Part shown: positions 36,866-47,668 of the stretch, one piece after another
How the letters are laid out: each line of letters begins with the position of its first letter
Numbering within the stretch: the stretch's first letter is position 1
Source of the DNA: Plecoglossus altivelis
Lineage: Eukaryota; Chordata; Actinopteri; Osmeriformes; Plecoglossidae
Reading direction: 5' to 3'
Assembly: GCA_036571765.1 (NCBI GenBank)
Contig: BROE01000005.1
Span: 500,294-564,293, forward strand
DNA length: 64,000 nucleotides
Program-made: the position numbers and the translations under genes
The notes under the pieces: model-generated
The model's database searches: none
What the model was told of the DNA's origin: nothing
Seen by the model: the letters and a program-made list of their open reading frames with translations, nothing else

Positions 36866-37353
36866 CTTCCTGTGCTGATGTCCACCCAGCCACAGGGTCA
36901 TGAAGAGGGCATGACTTCTTCTAGAGGGTTAGAATCTGGGTTAGGTCTGTCTTCCAGGAACAGGAAACCAACACACTTCATATATTTACATATATGACAT
37001 ATTGTCTGAATATCTCGTAATCTCTGAGAAAAGCGTTATGTGTCTTTGAGACGCTGTTATCTGGCCATCTGTAGGTAACAATGATTACTCCATTCAGGTA
37101 CACCACACTTGATTTAAGTAATCCTGTTCATAAATATATCATTATATAAGAATTAAACGTAGACTTAAAACAGTTTAATTTGATGTATGTTTGGGTCAAT
37201 GGTAGGGGTACAATCTATTGTAGCTTTCTTTAGGACTAAAGCAACAAACAGTGCCTGTTTGATAACAACACCTCCCAAACCTAACACACTGTCTCTAAGC
37301 ACTCTGGACAACAGGACTACACTGAAGCAGAAAGACGACATCTTCGCCAGCCC

Positions 37354-37416
37354 GCACCAGGGATTCGAACCTGCGAGCTTTGAATCAGCAGATGCTCTCC
37401 CACATAGACTGTCCTG
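37354..37416 (-). ncRNA. tRNA-like sequence, probably a degenerate tRNA or tRNA-derived SINE head
   Basis: On the minus strand the sequence has tgtgggagagcatctgctg (A-box-like) and, about 30 bases later, caggttcgaatccctgg, a near-perfect Pol III B box. The acceptor stem pairs poorly, so a functional tRNA is unlikely. It lies downstream of the dnajc30 stop codon, inside its presumed 3' UTR. Confidence 0.45.
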
Positions 37417-37555
37417 GCTTCTGCTCTGCTGTGCCGCTCTCTCAGGTGTGCTGCTCGCTCTGCTGTGCCGCTCGCTCTGCTGTGCCGCTCTCTCACTTGT
37501 GCCGCTCTCTCAGGTGTGCCGCTCTCTCAGGTGTGCCTTGGGTCCCCAGTCATCC

Positions 37556-38269
37556 TCACGATCTGAGGCTGACCAGGATACAGCCTCCAGTGGCCAGCAG
37601 CATCATCACTGTCATCTCCAGCATCTTCCCCACCTTCCATTTAGCCACATCGTTCTTCTGTGCCCTGGCCTGCCTCTCCCTCCTCTCCCTGGCCTGCCTC
37701 TCTCTCTCCAGCTGTTCTCCGTAGTGCGCTTGGTAAAAGGCATCAAAGTCAAAGATGGGCTTCCCGCCTGGGCGGAAGAAGCTCCTGTTCGTGTGCTGCC
37801 GATGTCGCTGCTGACCGGTTGCCGTGGTATCCTTGGGAGACGGTCTCCCGGCGCCCTGGACGTCCGCCTGACTGAGGATGCCTCGGTCGTACTTCCTGCG
37901 TAACGCGATGCTTCCCAGGATGCTGTAGGCTTCGCTGATCTCCGAGAAACGCAACACGGCCACCTCGTCGCCGGGGTTCTTGTCTGGGTGGTGAAGGAAC
38001 GACTGTTTGTAGTACGCCGTCTTGATCTGGGACTGCGTGGCGCTGGGAGTCACTCTGAGGAGGTCGTAGTACGCGGTCCGGCTGCGGTGGAGAGGAGGGA
38101 GGGGCGGGTCGCTGCTCTCGCGGCAGTACCCTCTCCTGGCTACTGGGCCTGTGGGAGGAGGGTGTGACAAGGCCAGCCTCAGCCCTGAACTCTGCTCCCT
38201 TGCTGAGAAGGTGCTGAACGCTCTGCATTGCAGAGACGACCTGAAGATTTCAGGGTGTACTTTCACCAT
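37556..38269 (-). CDS. dnajc30: DnaJ (HSP40) homolog C30, mitochondrial J-domain protein
   Basis: DNAJC30 is a mitochondrial inner-membrane J protein linked to ATP synthase and complex I maintenance. From the ATG at 38269 the frame gives 237 residues, close to the mammalian length. It starts with a basic, Ser- and Arg-rich presequence-like stretch. The J domain follows, with TAYYDLLRVTPSATQSQIKT, the HPD motif in FLHHPDKNPGDE, and LRRKYDRGILS. Next come the family-specific block DFDAFYQAHYGEQLERERQ and a C-terminal hydrophobic segment (MLEMTVMMLLATGGCILVSL). The frame stays open upstream to 38824, adding about 185 residues with no homology I recognise, so the start is uncertain. The gene is divergent from bud23, as in mammals. 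Confidence 0.88.
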   Translation of the reverse strand: MVKVHPEIFRSSLQCRAFSTFSAREQSSGLRLALSHPPPTGPVARRGYCRESSDPPLPPLHRSRTAYYDLLRVTPSATQSQIKTAYYKQSFLHHPDKNPGDEVAVLRFSEISEAYSILGSIALRRKYDRGILSQADVQGAGRPSPKDTTATGQQRHRQHTNRSFFRPGGKPIFDFDAFYQAHYGEQLERERQARERRERQARAQKNDVAKWKVGKMLEMTVMMLLATGGCILVSLRS

Positions 38270-38824
38270 GACAACACTTCTGTCCTCCCAGCACATCATC
38301 CTCCACAACTTCAACCGTGGGCCAGGCACCATGCTGCGCCCATGGTACAAGTGTAGTGCATACTCACTCACCTGAGTACTCAACGTGATTAGAGATTTAG
38401 TATCCGAGTCCAATGTACAGAAATCAATGACATCATTGACATTTGGCTTGTATGACAGCCACGTCGCGTACACGTCATTGTTGTTACTTTTGCGTCGACA
38501 AGGTATTCCATTACAGTGATTCCCATCCTTGTCTGGTAAAACACAGTCTTTAAAGTTCTTGTTATGACGTTCTCCGATACCGGGCAGAGTGTCCCGCGAC
38601 ACCGGCTGACATTCGCATATCCTCTGACCTGCTACTACCTCGAAGTTACAGGTCCATGCGATCGAGGTAGTGTAAGCCGGTCCGTGGCATTCAGCGTTGG
38701 AGAACGAATGACTTGGAGAGTTTTTCAATCCTGAAAAGCGATACGCTACACTTCCTAATCTCCGACTGACCTCAGCCATTCCCCCAACCCGATCTGGTGG
38801 CCATTGAGAATTGACAGGGGCCAA

Positions 38825-39332
38825 AAGGAAAGAGTAACAGCATCCGATTACATTTTCTCGCAGCCAACGGGAGAACGGCTGACCCGGAAACTGTTTTTAT
38901 TTTTATAATATTTGTGTTGAATTTCATTGTAAAAATTTCAAATTGTATACCAAATTTATATCTATTTGTACTTTATTGTTGAATAAATGAAGTAATCCTA
39001 TATATTTTTAAGTTTATACTGAACCGGAAACTGCCATGAAAACAGTTTGCTAAACAAGTTACTAAATAGTTTACACGTAAAAATAAAGTTTCTAGAATTT
39101 GTTTCGTTTTGTATTTTTCATACCGTTAATTTTGAAGGAATAATCTCGAAAACAATTTTCTTTCGCCAGTGTGTCTTTTTAAATCGACTATCCCCTACCG
39201 ACGCAGAAATATGACGTAATACTAGACCATGTGGGTATCATCGCTACACTGTACAGCAGGACGTACTGATATTTTTTAACACGTTGGGGTTTAAAATTCA
39301 CTTTCTAGGGTTGTAGATTATCTAAAATAACC
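38825..39332. promoter_or_regulatory. Bidirectional promoter region of dnajc30 and bud23
   Basis: About 500 bp separate the upstream end of the dnajc30 frame from the bud23 ATG. It contains two acceptable ETS cores in gacccggaaactg (near 38881) and gaaccggaaactg (near 39022), and a CRE-like atgacgtaat near 39211. ETS sites are common in divergent housekeeping promoters. The transcription starts cannot be placed. Confidence 0.55.
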
Positions 39333-41657
39333 ATGGCCTCGAGCTGTAGACGTCCTGAACACATGGCCCCGCCTGAAGTGGTATGTTGCACTTTTATATC
39401 GTTAATTAAACCTTATATGTTTTGCAATCGACTCGCTGGTTACTTTGCTAGCAAGGATTGTTTGTGTTTATAGCTAGCTACTTTCAGCTCAAATCATTGT
39501 AGCTAATGATCTTAGCTCATTTAGCTTTAATTCTCAAACGATGACACGATGATGATGCAGTTAAGCAATAATGTCGTGTTGTATTTGACTTCGCAGTACT
39601 ACAACGAAGAGGAGGCTAAGAAATACTCTCAAAAGTAAGGATAAAAGTCCACGGATCGAAAACAATGAGTCTTTAGCTGCATCTTCTTGACTTAATGTTC
39701 GTTTATATGGATAAATAATTGACACGCGAAGATCATGTTCGGTGCTCGTTTCGGTGTTTTCATTAGCATGAGATTTGTATAAAGTGACACATTCAGGTTT
39801 GCGTCCTTTCGCGTGACTTCTCTCCTTGTTTGTTGAATTCCAGTTCTCGGATGATCGAGATCCAGAGCCAGATGTCGGAGAGAGCCGTGGAGCTCCTTAA
39901 CCTACCCGAAGACCAGCCGTGCTACCTGCTGGATGTGGGGTAGGTGGGCTAGGTGTGGGGTAGGTAGGCAGGCTAGATGTGGGGTAGGTAGGCTAGATGG
40001 GGGGTAAGTGGGCTAGATGGGGGGTAGGTGGGCTAGGTGTGGGGTAGGTGGGCTAGGTGGGGGGTAGGTGGGCTAGGTGTGGGGTAGGTGGGCTAGGTAG
40101 GTGGGCTAGGTTTGGGGTAGATAGGCCAGGTGTGGGGTAGGTGTGAGGAAAGTGTTGAATGAAATGACAGTGTAACTGTTGAGATCAGCTGTGTGGTGTG
40201 TCGGCCCCTGCAGATGTGGCTCTGGGCTCAGTGGAGACTTCCTGTCGGAGGAGGGGCATTTCTGGGTGGGCGTGGACATCAGCACAGCCATGTTGGGTGA
40301 GTTATGACATCATCATAGCCGTGCTGGGCCAGTTATGACATCATCATAGCTGTGCTGGGTCAGTTATGACATCATCTTAGCCGTGCTGGGTGAGTTATGA
40401 CATCAGCACAGCCGTGCTGGGTCAGTTATGACATCAGCACAGCCATGTTGGGTCAGTTATGACATCAGCACAGCCATGTTGGGTCAGTTATGACATCAGC
40501 ACAGCCATGTTGGGTCCTTCAGTGGGATTTGAAGAAGGGATGTCCTATTCTGCAGTCAGTTTGTAGCTGTGAAGGTAAAGGGATGGTGTTTGGTGTGTGA
40601 TCCAGATGTAGCGCTGGAGAGAGAGGTGGAGGGAGACCTGCTGCTGGGGGATATGGGCCAGGGGATTCCCTTCAGACCAGGAACGTTTGATGGCTGCATC
40701 AGGTGAGGTGCCTGGGAAGGGATGTCACAGAGGGGTTTATCAATGCTGGAAAATATTCAAAACCTTCAGAATTTGGTTATTCAATGATCAATGATACATG
40801 ATGGTTTTCATGATGGATGACATTCTCAAATTGTAATGAAATTCTCAGCTGATACATTTCTTTAAACGTCTGCTTCTAACCGTGAATGTTATGCTTATAT
40901 GCTTAGCCACTTGTCATATTTGCTATTTCATTTGTCTGTTCTGTTGTGTGCCCAACAAACGGGAAATGAAAAATGGAAATGACATGGTTGCCATAGCAGC
41001 ATCAAATGACATGGTTGCCATAGCAGCGTCAAATGACATGGTTGCCATAGCAGCGTCAAATGACATGGTTGCCATAGCAGCGTCAAATGACATGGTTGCC
41101 GTAGCAGCGTCAAATGACATGGTTGCCGTAGCAGCATCAAAGTCCTGCTCGACTAGAAGAAGCCTGATTTCACCTCTGTCCTACTTATTTTCCATGTTAT
41201 TGTTTTGTTCCTCTGGGAAGCTTCATTGAGGAGTGTGTGAGGGACCAGGAAAGATGCTGTAGAAATAACAGCCGGTTGTGATGCTGCGTTTCTCTCCTGC
41301 AGTATATCAGCGTTGCAGTGGCTCTGCAATGCTGATAAGAAGAGCCACAGCCCTCCCAGGAGGATGTACACCTTCTTCAGTACCCTCTACTCCTCCCTGG
41401 TGAGCCTGCCTGTACCTCTGTCTCTCTCTACCTCCTCAGTCTCTCTCTCTCTCTCTACCTCTCTCTCTCTCTACCTCCTCTGTCTCTCTCTACCTCTGTC
41501 TCTCTCTACCTCCTCAGTCTCTCTCTCTCTCTACCTCTGTCTCTCTCTACCTCTCTCTCTCTCTACCTCCTCCGTCTCTCTTTACCTCTGTCTCTCTCTA
41601 CCTCCTCTGTCTCTCTCTACCTCCTCAGTCTCTCTCTACCTCCTCCATCTCTCTCTG

Positions 41658-41692
<35 letters not shown>

Positions 41693-44452
41693 CTCCTCAG
41701 TCTCTCTCTACCTCTGTCTCTCTCTACCTCCTCTGTCTCTCTGCCTCCACCCCTCTTTCTACCTCCACCCCTCTTTCTACCTCCACCCCTCTCTCTGACT
41801 CTCCATCATTCTTTCTCTCTCTCCAGCGCTTTCTACTTCTCTCCATTCCACTTTGTTCATCTCTTTCTGCATCTCTTCTTTCATCTTCCCTGTCTCTGTT
41901 CATCTGTCAGAGTGTTTTATCTCCTAGTTAGATGTTCTCATGTTCTGTGTTTTTGTTCCAGTCCAGAGGAGCTAGAGCTGTGTTCCAGCTGTACCCTGAG
42001 AACTCTGAACAGGTACCTGACAAAATAGCATTTCCACTCAGCTGACGTGTCCAGCTAAAGCGGCAAATAATTGATAGATTACACTCAGCTGACGATTATT
42101 AATGAGAGCTCCACTGTTCTATCGTCTGTGTTTACTGACATGGTGTAAAGTGGACATCGCAGCAGCGGGGCTGCGTTGTCGCAGCAGCGGGGCTGCGTTG
42201 TCACGGCAGCCGGGCTGCGTTGTCGCGGCAGCCGGGCTGCGTTGTCGCGGCAGCGGGGCTGCGTTGTCGCAGCAGCGGGGCTGCGTTGTCACGGCAGCCG
42301 GGCTGCGTTGTCGCGGCAGCCGGGCTGCCTTGTCTCTTGACCAGAGCTCTCTTGTCTCTGTCTTCAGCTGGAGCTCATCACGTCGCAGGCCATGAAGGCT
42401 GGCTTCAGCGGAGGCATGGTGGTGGACTACCCCAACAGCTCCAAGGCCAAGAAGTCAGTCTCTTCCCCCGGTGGTGACATCACACAGGAAGTAGTGTTGA
42501 TTGAAGCTGTGATCAGTGACGTGTGCTTCCTTCTAGGTTCTTCCTTTGTCTGTTTGCTGGCGTTTCCGGGGTCCTTCCCAAGGTAGTCAAACAATCTTGG
42601 TTAGTTTGCAGTCACACGGATGCATGGAATGAAAAGGGAAGCAGATGATTCAATTCCACTTCAACCTGCCGTGTTTTTCAGGGTCTGGGCTCAGAGACGG
42701 TCGACAGAGGAGTGTCCAGTCAAGTCCAGTTCACAGGACAGAGGTGGACTGCCTCTCCCACAGTGCCCTCTATCCCTCTAACCCCCTATCCCTCTATCCC
42801 GCTAAAACTCTATCCCTCTATCCCCCTAACCCTCTATCCCTCTCCCTCTAACCTTCTATCCCTCTATCCTTCTAACCCTCTATCCCTCTGTCCCTCTAAC
42901 CCTCTCCCTCTATCCCTCTGTCCCTCTAACCCTCTATCCCTCTGTCCCTCTATCCCTCTAGCCATCACTGTCAAGGTTATAGAAGTCTGTGGAGAACACT
43001 GAGGCCTGTTCCATATAGCGAACTTACCGATCAAGCCAGGCTTATGTCAGTCAGAGTCATTTCCAGTTGACTCAGTTCCATAAAGCCAGTTTTATGTAGT
43101 TTGAACTCAGTTACTATGGCAACTTAAGCTGTAAAACTAGCCTGGTCAGGGGGCAGGCTACCTATCAGGCTGACCACATGTTGTTATCTAACCGGACATT
43201 TCTTTAGCACTGACCAAATAAGAAAATAATGAGTCATGCTTAAGAATATGGTGCACCCATATTGACTTCTACAGGTAGTCCCCCAAGGTCTCTGGTCAGA
43301 CAGGCTCCTCCCCCTGGTCTCTGGTCAGACAGACTCCTCCCTCTGGTCAGACAGACTCCTCCCCCTGGTCTCTGGTCAGACAGGCTCCTCCCTCTTGTCA
43401 GACAGGCTCCTCCCCCTGGTCTCTGGTGAGACAGGCTCCTCCCCCTGGTCCAGGTCTCTGGTCAGACAGGCTCCTCCCCCTGGTCCAGGTCTCTGGTCAG
43501 ACAGGCTCCTCCCTCCCCTGCCCTGCTGAGACTGAAGGACCCACAGAAACATGGGTGGCCGTCGTTCTGCCTGACTGAAAAAAACAAGGCTGGCTGATTT
43601 TCCGCCCTCAGACACACAGCACATCACATGACCCTCCAGTAGGATCACAGCACATCACATGACCCTCCAGTAGGATCACAGCACATCACATGACCCTCCA
43701 GTGGGATCACAGCACATCACATGACCCTCCAGTGGGATCACATCACATGACCCTCCAGTGGGATCACAGCACATCACATGACCTTCCAGTGGGATCACAG
43801 CACATCACATGACCCTCCAGTGGGATCACAGCACATCACATGACCCTCCAGTGGGATCACAGCACATCACATGACCCTCCAGTGGGATCACCAGCCTTCC
43901 ACCTGCAGGAAAAAAGACCAACCTGCTTAACTACAGATCTCAACGTTTTTGAGTTCTTTCCCGTTTATCTGTCTGCATCTGCCTCTAGTCTAAAACCTCA
44001 TGTTGACCTTTTCTGTGTTTCCGTTCCTCTGTAAAGATCCCGCTTCAGGAACATGAAGGGCAAATCTGCCAAGAAAGGGAAAGACTGGATCCTGGAAAAG
44101 AAGGAAAGGAGAAGAAGACAGGGCAGGTGTGTACTTCCTGTCTGGCTGTTACCGGGCAGAATGAGTCCGATCACTGATGAGCCGAGTCTCCCCATTGGTT
44201 CACTGATGAGCCGAGTCTCCCCATTGGTTCACAGATGAGCCGAGTCTCCCCATTGGTTCACAGATGAGCCGAGTCTCCCCATTGGTTCACTGATGAGCCG
44301 AGTCTTCCCATTGGTTCACTGATGAGCCGAGTCTCCCCATTGGTTCACTGATGAGGGCCTCAGATGTGTTTAATGTGTCCCTCCTCTCTCTCCTTAGGGA
44401 AGTGCGTGCTGACACCAAGTACACAGGTCGCCAGAGGAAACCACACTTTTGA
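39333..44452 (+). CDS. bud23: 18S rRNA (guanine-N7)-methyltransferase BUD23 (WBSCR22)
   Basis: BUD23 methylates a guanine in 18S rRNA and is needed for small-subunit maturation. Twelve exons: 39333-39380, 39597-39634, 39844-39939, 40214-40296, 40606-40702, 41303-41399, 41962-42012, 42368-42453, 42537-42582, 42682-42743, 44037-44126, 44398-44452. All phases agree and total 849 nt, i.e. 282 residues, close to human. It has the N-terminal RPEH and NSRMIEIQ blocks. The SAM-binding motif is YLLDVGCGSGLSGDFLSEEG, followed by LLLGDMGQGIPFRPGTFDGC and SISALQWLCNADKKS. The middle region contains QLYPENSEQLELI and AGFSGGMVVDYPNS. The basic tail WILEKKERRRRQGREVR ends RKPHF. The stop is at 44450-44452. 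Several introns carry arrays anchored at the donor. Confidence 0.96.
39938..40140 (+). repeat. Minisatellite seeded on the bud23 exon 3 donor
   Basis: The exon ends gatgtggg and the intron starts gtaggtgggctaggtgtgg. About ten copies of ggggtaggtgggctaggtgt follow, so the junction motif ggg|gtaggt is repeated many times. Confidence 0.92.
40275..40515 (+). repeat. Minisatellite containing the 3' end of bud23 exon 4
   Basis: About seven units of roughly 32 bp. The exon end acatcagcacagccatgttg and the donor gtgagttatgac recur together in the intron, as copies reading cagcacagccatgttgggtc and agttatgacatc. The repeat unit therefore spans the exon-intron border. Confidence 0.93.
40975..41145. 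repeat. 27-bp minisatellite, six copies
   Basis: Copies of gacatggttgccatagcagc plus gtcaaat in bud23 intron 5. The unit is a multiple of three, which creates open frames on both strands. Confidence 0.92.
41408..41800. repeat. ctctctctacctcctctgt repeat following the bud23 exon 6 donor
   Basis: A pyrimidine repeat starts about 10 bases after the donor at 41400. Confidence 0.9.
42150..42335. repeat. 22-bp GC-rich minisatellite, about eight copies
   Basis: Copies of gcagcagcggggctgcgttg plus tc, locally CpG-rich, in bud23 intron 7. Confidence 0.92.
42768..42962. repeat. ctctatccctctaacccct repeat
   Basis: Variants of ccctctatccctctaacc begin about 25 bases into bud23 intron 10. Confidence 0.9.
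43280..43890. repeat. Two minisatellites in bud23 intron 10
   Basis: 43280-43510: tctggtcagacaggctcctc plus ccctgg, about ten copies. 43608-43890: cacatcacatgaccctccag plus tgggatcacag, nine copies of 31 bp. Confidence 0.92.
44165..44350. repeat. 29-bp minisatellite, about 6.5 copies
   Basis: Copies of tcactgatgagccgagtctc plus cccattggt, about 40 bases after the donor of bud23 exon 11. Confidence 0.92.
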
Positions 44453-44826
44453 AGGCGTGGTCATGTCTCCCCTTCCTCCCCCCCTCTCTCCCCCTGTCTG
44501 AAGGGGAGGAGGGCTGTCCTGTGTGGGACTGCACAGTGCTGCCCTCTCCTGTCCTAGTGGACAGTGTTGGAACTGAACAGTGGAAGTGACATCACAAGGA
44601 TCGTTGTCCAATCAGGGCAGGCAGGACACTCACAGCTCTGAGAACTACATTATATTCTCTCACGTTGAGCATTTTAGGCCGCAAATCTTATTTAATGTGA
44701 CTGATGGAAGTTTTTGTTTATATAAAAGCGTGAATAAGATGCTCTTGTATGTGTTTCTTTTTTTCTAAAAAGGTGCCAAATGTTGATTGTTCATTTATAC
44801 AAATCTAAACACCAATGTTTCATTCA

Positions 44827-44832
44827 AATAAA
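44827..44832 (+). terminator. Poly(A) signal AATAAA of bud23
   Basis: The canonical hexamer lies 375 bases after the stop codon in AT-rich 3' UTR. Confidence 0.75.
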
Positions 44833-45521
44833 ACAGGAAAATATCAAGGTTCAGCGATGCCGAGGTCCTTGGTGTTTTGGTAATCTGTGTTAAAAGGAAC
44901 CACATCACCCATGTAAGGTGGACACAATATATCACTACCATGCCCCAATAACGCCGTCAGCGTGGACATGTGTCACTGAACGGTACGGGAAGCGCTGGCA
45001 AGGCCCATAGCTTATCACCAGAAAGCTGTTTCATATCTGAGAAGTAGGACAGGACTGACGTGTGGTTGTGTAGTTACATCAAGTTAGGGATGCAACGTTG
45101 TGTGTTAAAGTACCGAGTATTTTGCTTTCATCCGACAGAGGTCGTCAAACAAAACACCATCGACATCGCGACTAATTTGGGATTTAAAACGATTCTCTAA
45201 TGGAAAACGGAGATATTGTCTTAGTCACGGCGTCATACATTTTATTTTATTTTATTGAAACGACATAACTTTGTATCCGCGTCATAGACTGAGTTATGCT
45301 GTCGCCTCCTTTCACGCGCGTCACCAAACTGTCCCCGTTCACTCAGGAAAGACCAGCAGCTCGCGAGCAAACAGACTGACACGCGCTCTGCAACCTCGCG
45401 TGGCCGCTTTTACTTTGAGTTCATTGCTGAGAAAGAAATTATATATTAAAGAACTCGATCATCTTATATCACAAGATACAGGTGACCCCGCGCGCGCCGG
45501 AGAGAGTTCCAGATCATAATT
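44833..45521 (+). promoter_or_regulatory. Intergenic region and presumed stx1a promoter/5' UTR
   Basis: About 690 bp of unique sequence between the bud23 poly(A) signal and the syntaxin ATG. CpG density rises towards 45360-45510. No TATA box is clearly placed. Confidence 0.45.
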
Positions 45522-47617
45522 ATGAAAGATCGCACGCAAGAAATCAGAGATGTGAGTAGTCTACTGTTTTAGAGATGAAGTGTTTTGCTGTTTCAAAGCA
45601 AGCGACCTTCCAAATGTCTAATAATTCTCTTACTAACCTCGTCTTAATTGAAGAATTGCGCACGAGGCGGAGTATTAGTTCCAAGCTGAGCAACAGATGA
45701 GAAAATATGCAAAAATCAATTTTCTGTGTTTTCATTTAAATGTGCCCTGGTAACTTGTCCTATATTTACCACCACATAACATTTGCCACAACATCTAGTC
45801 ACAACCGGTTATTCATAAAAGTGAAAGCTAATACTGTGGTCTGATTCGGGGCAGAATACGTCCGGTTCTTGCGCTAAATGATTTTCTCACCGTAAAGTTG
45901 AGCACCAGTTGAAGAAAGTAAGGATTTAGGTCAGCGATGTTCACTCATTCCAGTGTTGGAGATACTTGGGGAGAACGCGTGTTAAGCTGTGAGGAGAGAG
46001 GGGGGGTGGGGGTGGGAGAAGGATGTTTGCAGTTAGCTACAACACACGTTTCCCTACTAAACTATGTTCTCAGCTAAAGATCCATTGTGTGAAGTTCAGA
46101 CCCTGAAAATGTCTCAATTCTGCTGCTCTGTCCCTCTCCCTTCTGTCCCTCTTCCCTCTGTCCCCCTCTCTCCCCCTCATCCCTAAGTATCCATTAGTGA
46201 CACCTGTTTGTGTGTGTGACAGAGGAATGAGGAGGAGGAAGAGGAGGAGGAAGAGGAGGTCGTGGTGGGGATGGACAATGACTTAATGGAACAATTCTTT
46301 GAACAGGTGAGATCGTCTCTCGTCCTGTCCTTTACTCCTGTCTTCTCATTGCCGTCCTCTCAGCCTCATGTCTCCTTGGTAACGGGTGCCTGCTGAGTGA
46401 ATGTCAGATTAAGCAGGAGGGTCTGATGTGAAACACTGACAAGTACCAGCAGTCTGGGTGATGTGATGTGAGGCTGACCTCTACCGAGGGGAGGGGAGGG
46501 GAGGGAGGGAGGGAGAGGAGGGAAGAGGAGGGGAGGGAGGGAGGAGAGGAGGAGAGGGAGGAAGAGGACATAGGTATAAAGAGGGGGACGGAGTGACTAA
46601 TCGGGTTGTGAAATTTCACCAGTGGAGAGAGGCGCGATCAACTACGAGGGGATGGGAGGAGAGGACTCAAGCAGAGAGATCAGCCGCATGAAGACACCAG
46701 CAAATTACGTACCAGAGAGGTAGGGTGAATGGGAAGATGGGAAATTCACGAGTAGGGTGGAAGTAGGACGGACGGCGAGCGAGAGTAGTAGGGGAGGTGA
46801 CAGGGGGGGGGGATGCGGGGGAGAGGATGCAATGGGGCGAGAAAGGGGGTGTTCTGTGACTATGGTGATCGTGGCCTCGAGCGTGAGGGAAGATGTCCAG
46901 AGGGAAATTAAGAGTAGACGGAGGAGAGGAGACTGGGAGGCGGAAGTAATTTGGTCCCGACGTCACAGGGGGAGGGGTAAGAGGAGGAGAGGGAGGAGGG
47001 CAGAGGTAGGGTAAAGGAGGCGTAGGCGAAGCTTAGGCCTAGGCGCTTTATGCATACTGGATATCAAGCTGATGAGGTGGAGGAGGGAGAGATAAGACAG
47101 AAGTTAGAAAAGCTAAATACTGAACAGGACATTCTAACAATGGAACCTAGCTGGGGTCAGAGGATAGAAGGTAGTTTCCTCATGGTTGAAAGACTGGATT
47201 AGCAGAAAGTGCCATTATGATGATATTTCTCGTACCATCTTCTATTCTTCTTCTTTCTCTTTCCTCTCCTCTCTATCCTCTCGTCCTCTTCCCCCATTTC
47301 CCCCAGGGCGAGGAGATTCGGAGGAGTACGGACTGTCTGTTGGCTGATTGAAGCGTGCTCGAGGACGATGAAAGAGGAAACACAGAGCTATTCTGGCCTC
47401 ACCCACTACTGATTGAGTGTATGACGGGAGAGCGAAGAGGGAGGGTAGGATAGGGCTATGGCCAGCCATGGGGGCGAAGCTCGAGTAAGGTTAGAGTGGA
47501 CTGCCGCTGACTGTCAGAGAGTGAGTTTTGCTCCTTATTTAGAGCATTTCACTGCTTCAAGAGGAAGTGTCAAATCTGTGTGTTTGTACAGAGGGAGGTG
47601 AGGCTGGTTAGGATTCT

Positions 47618-47668
<51 letters not shown>

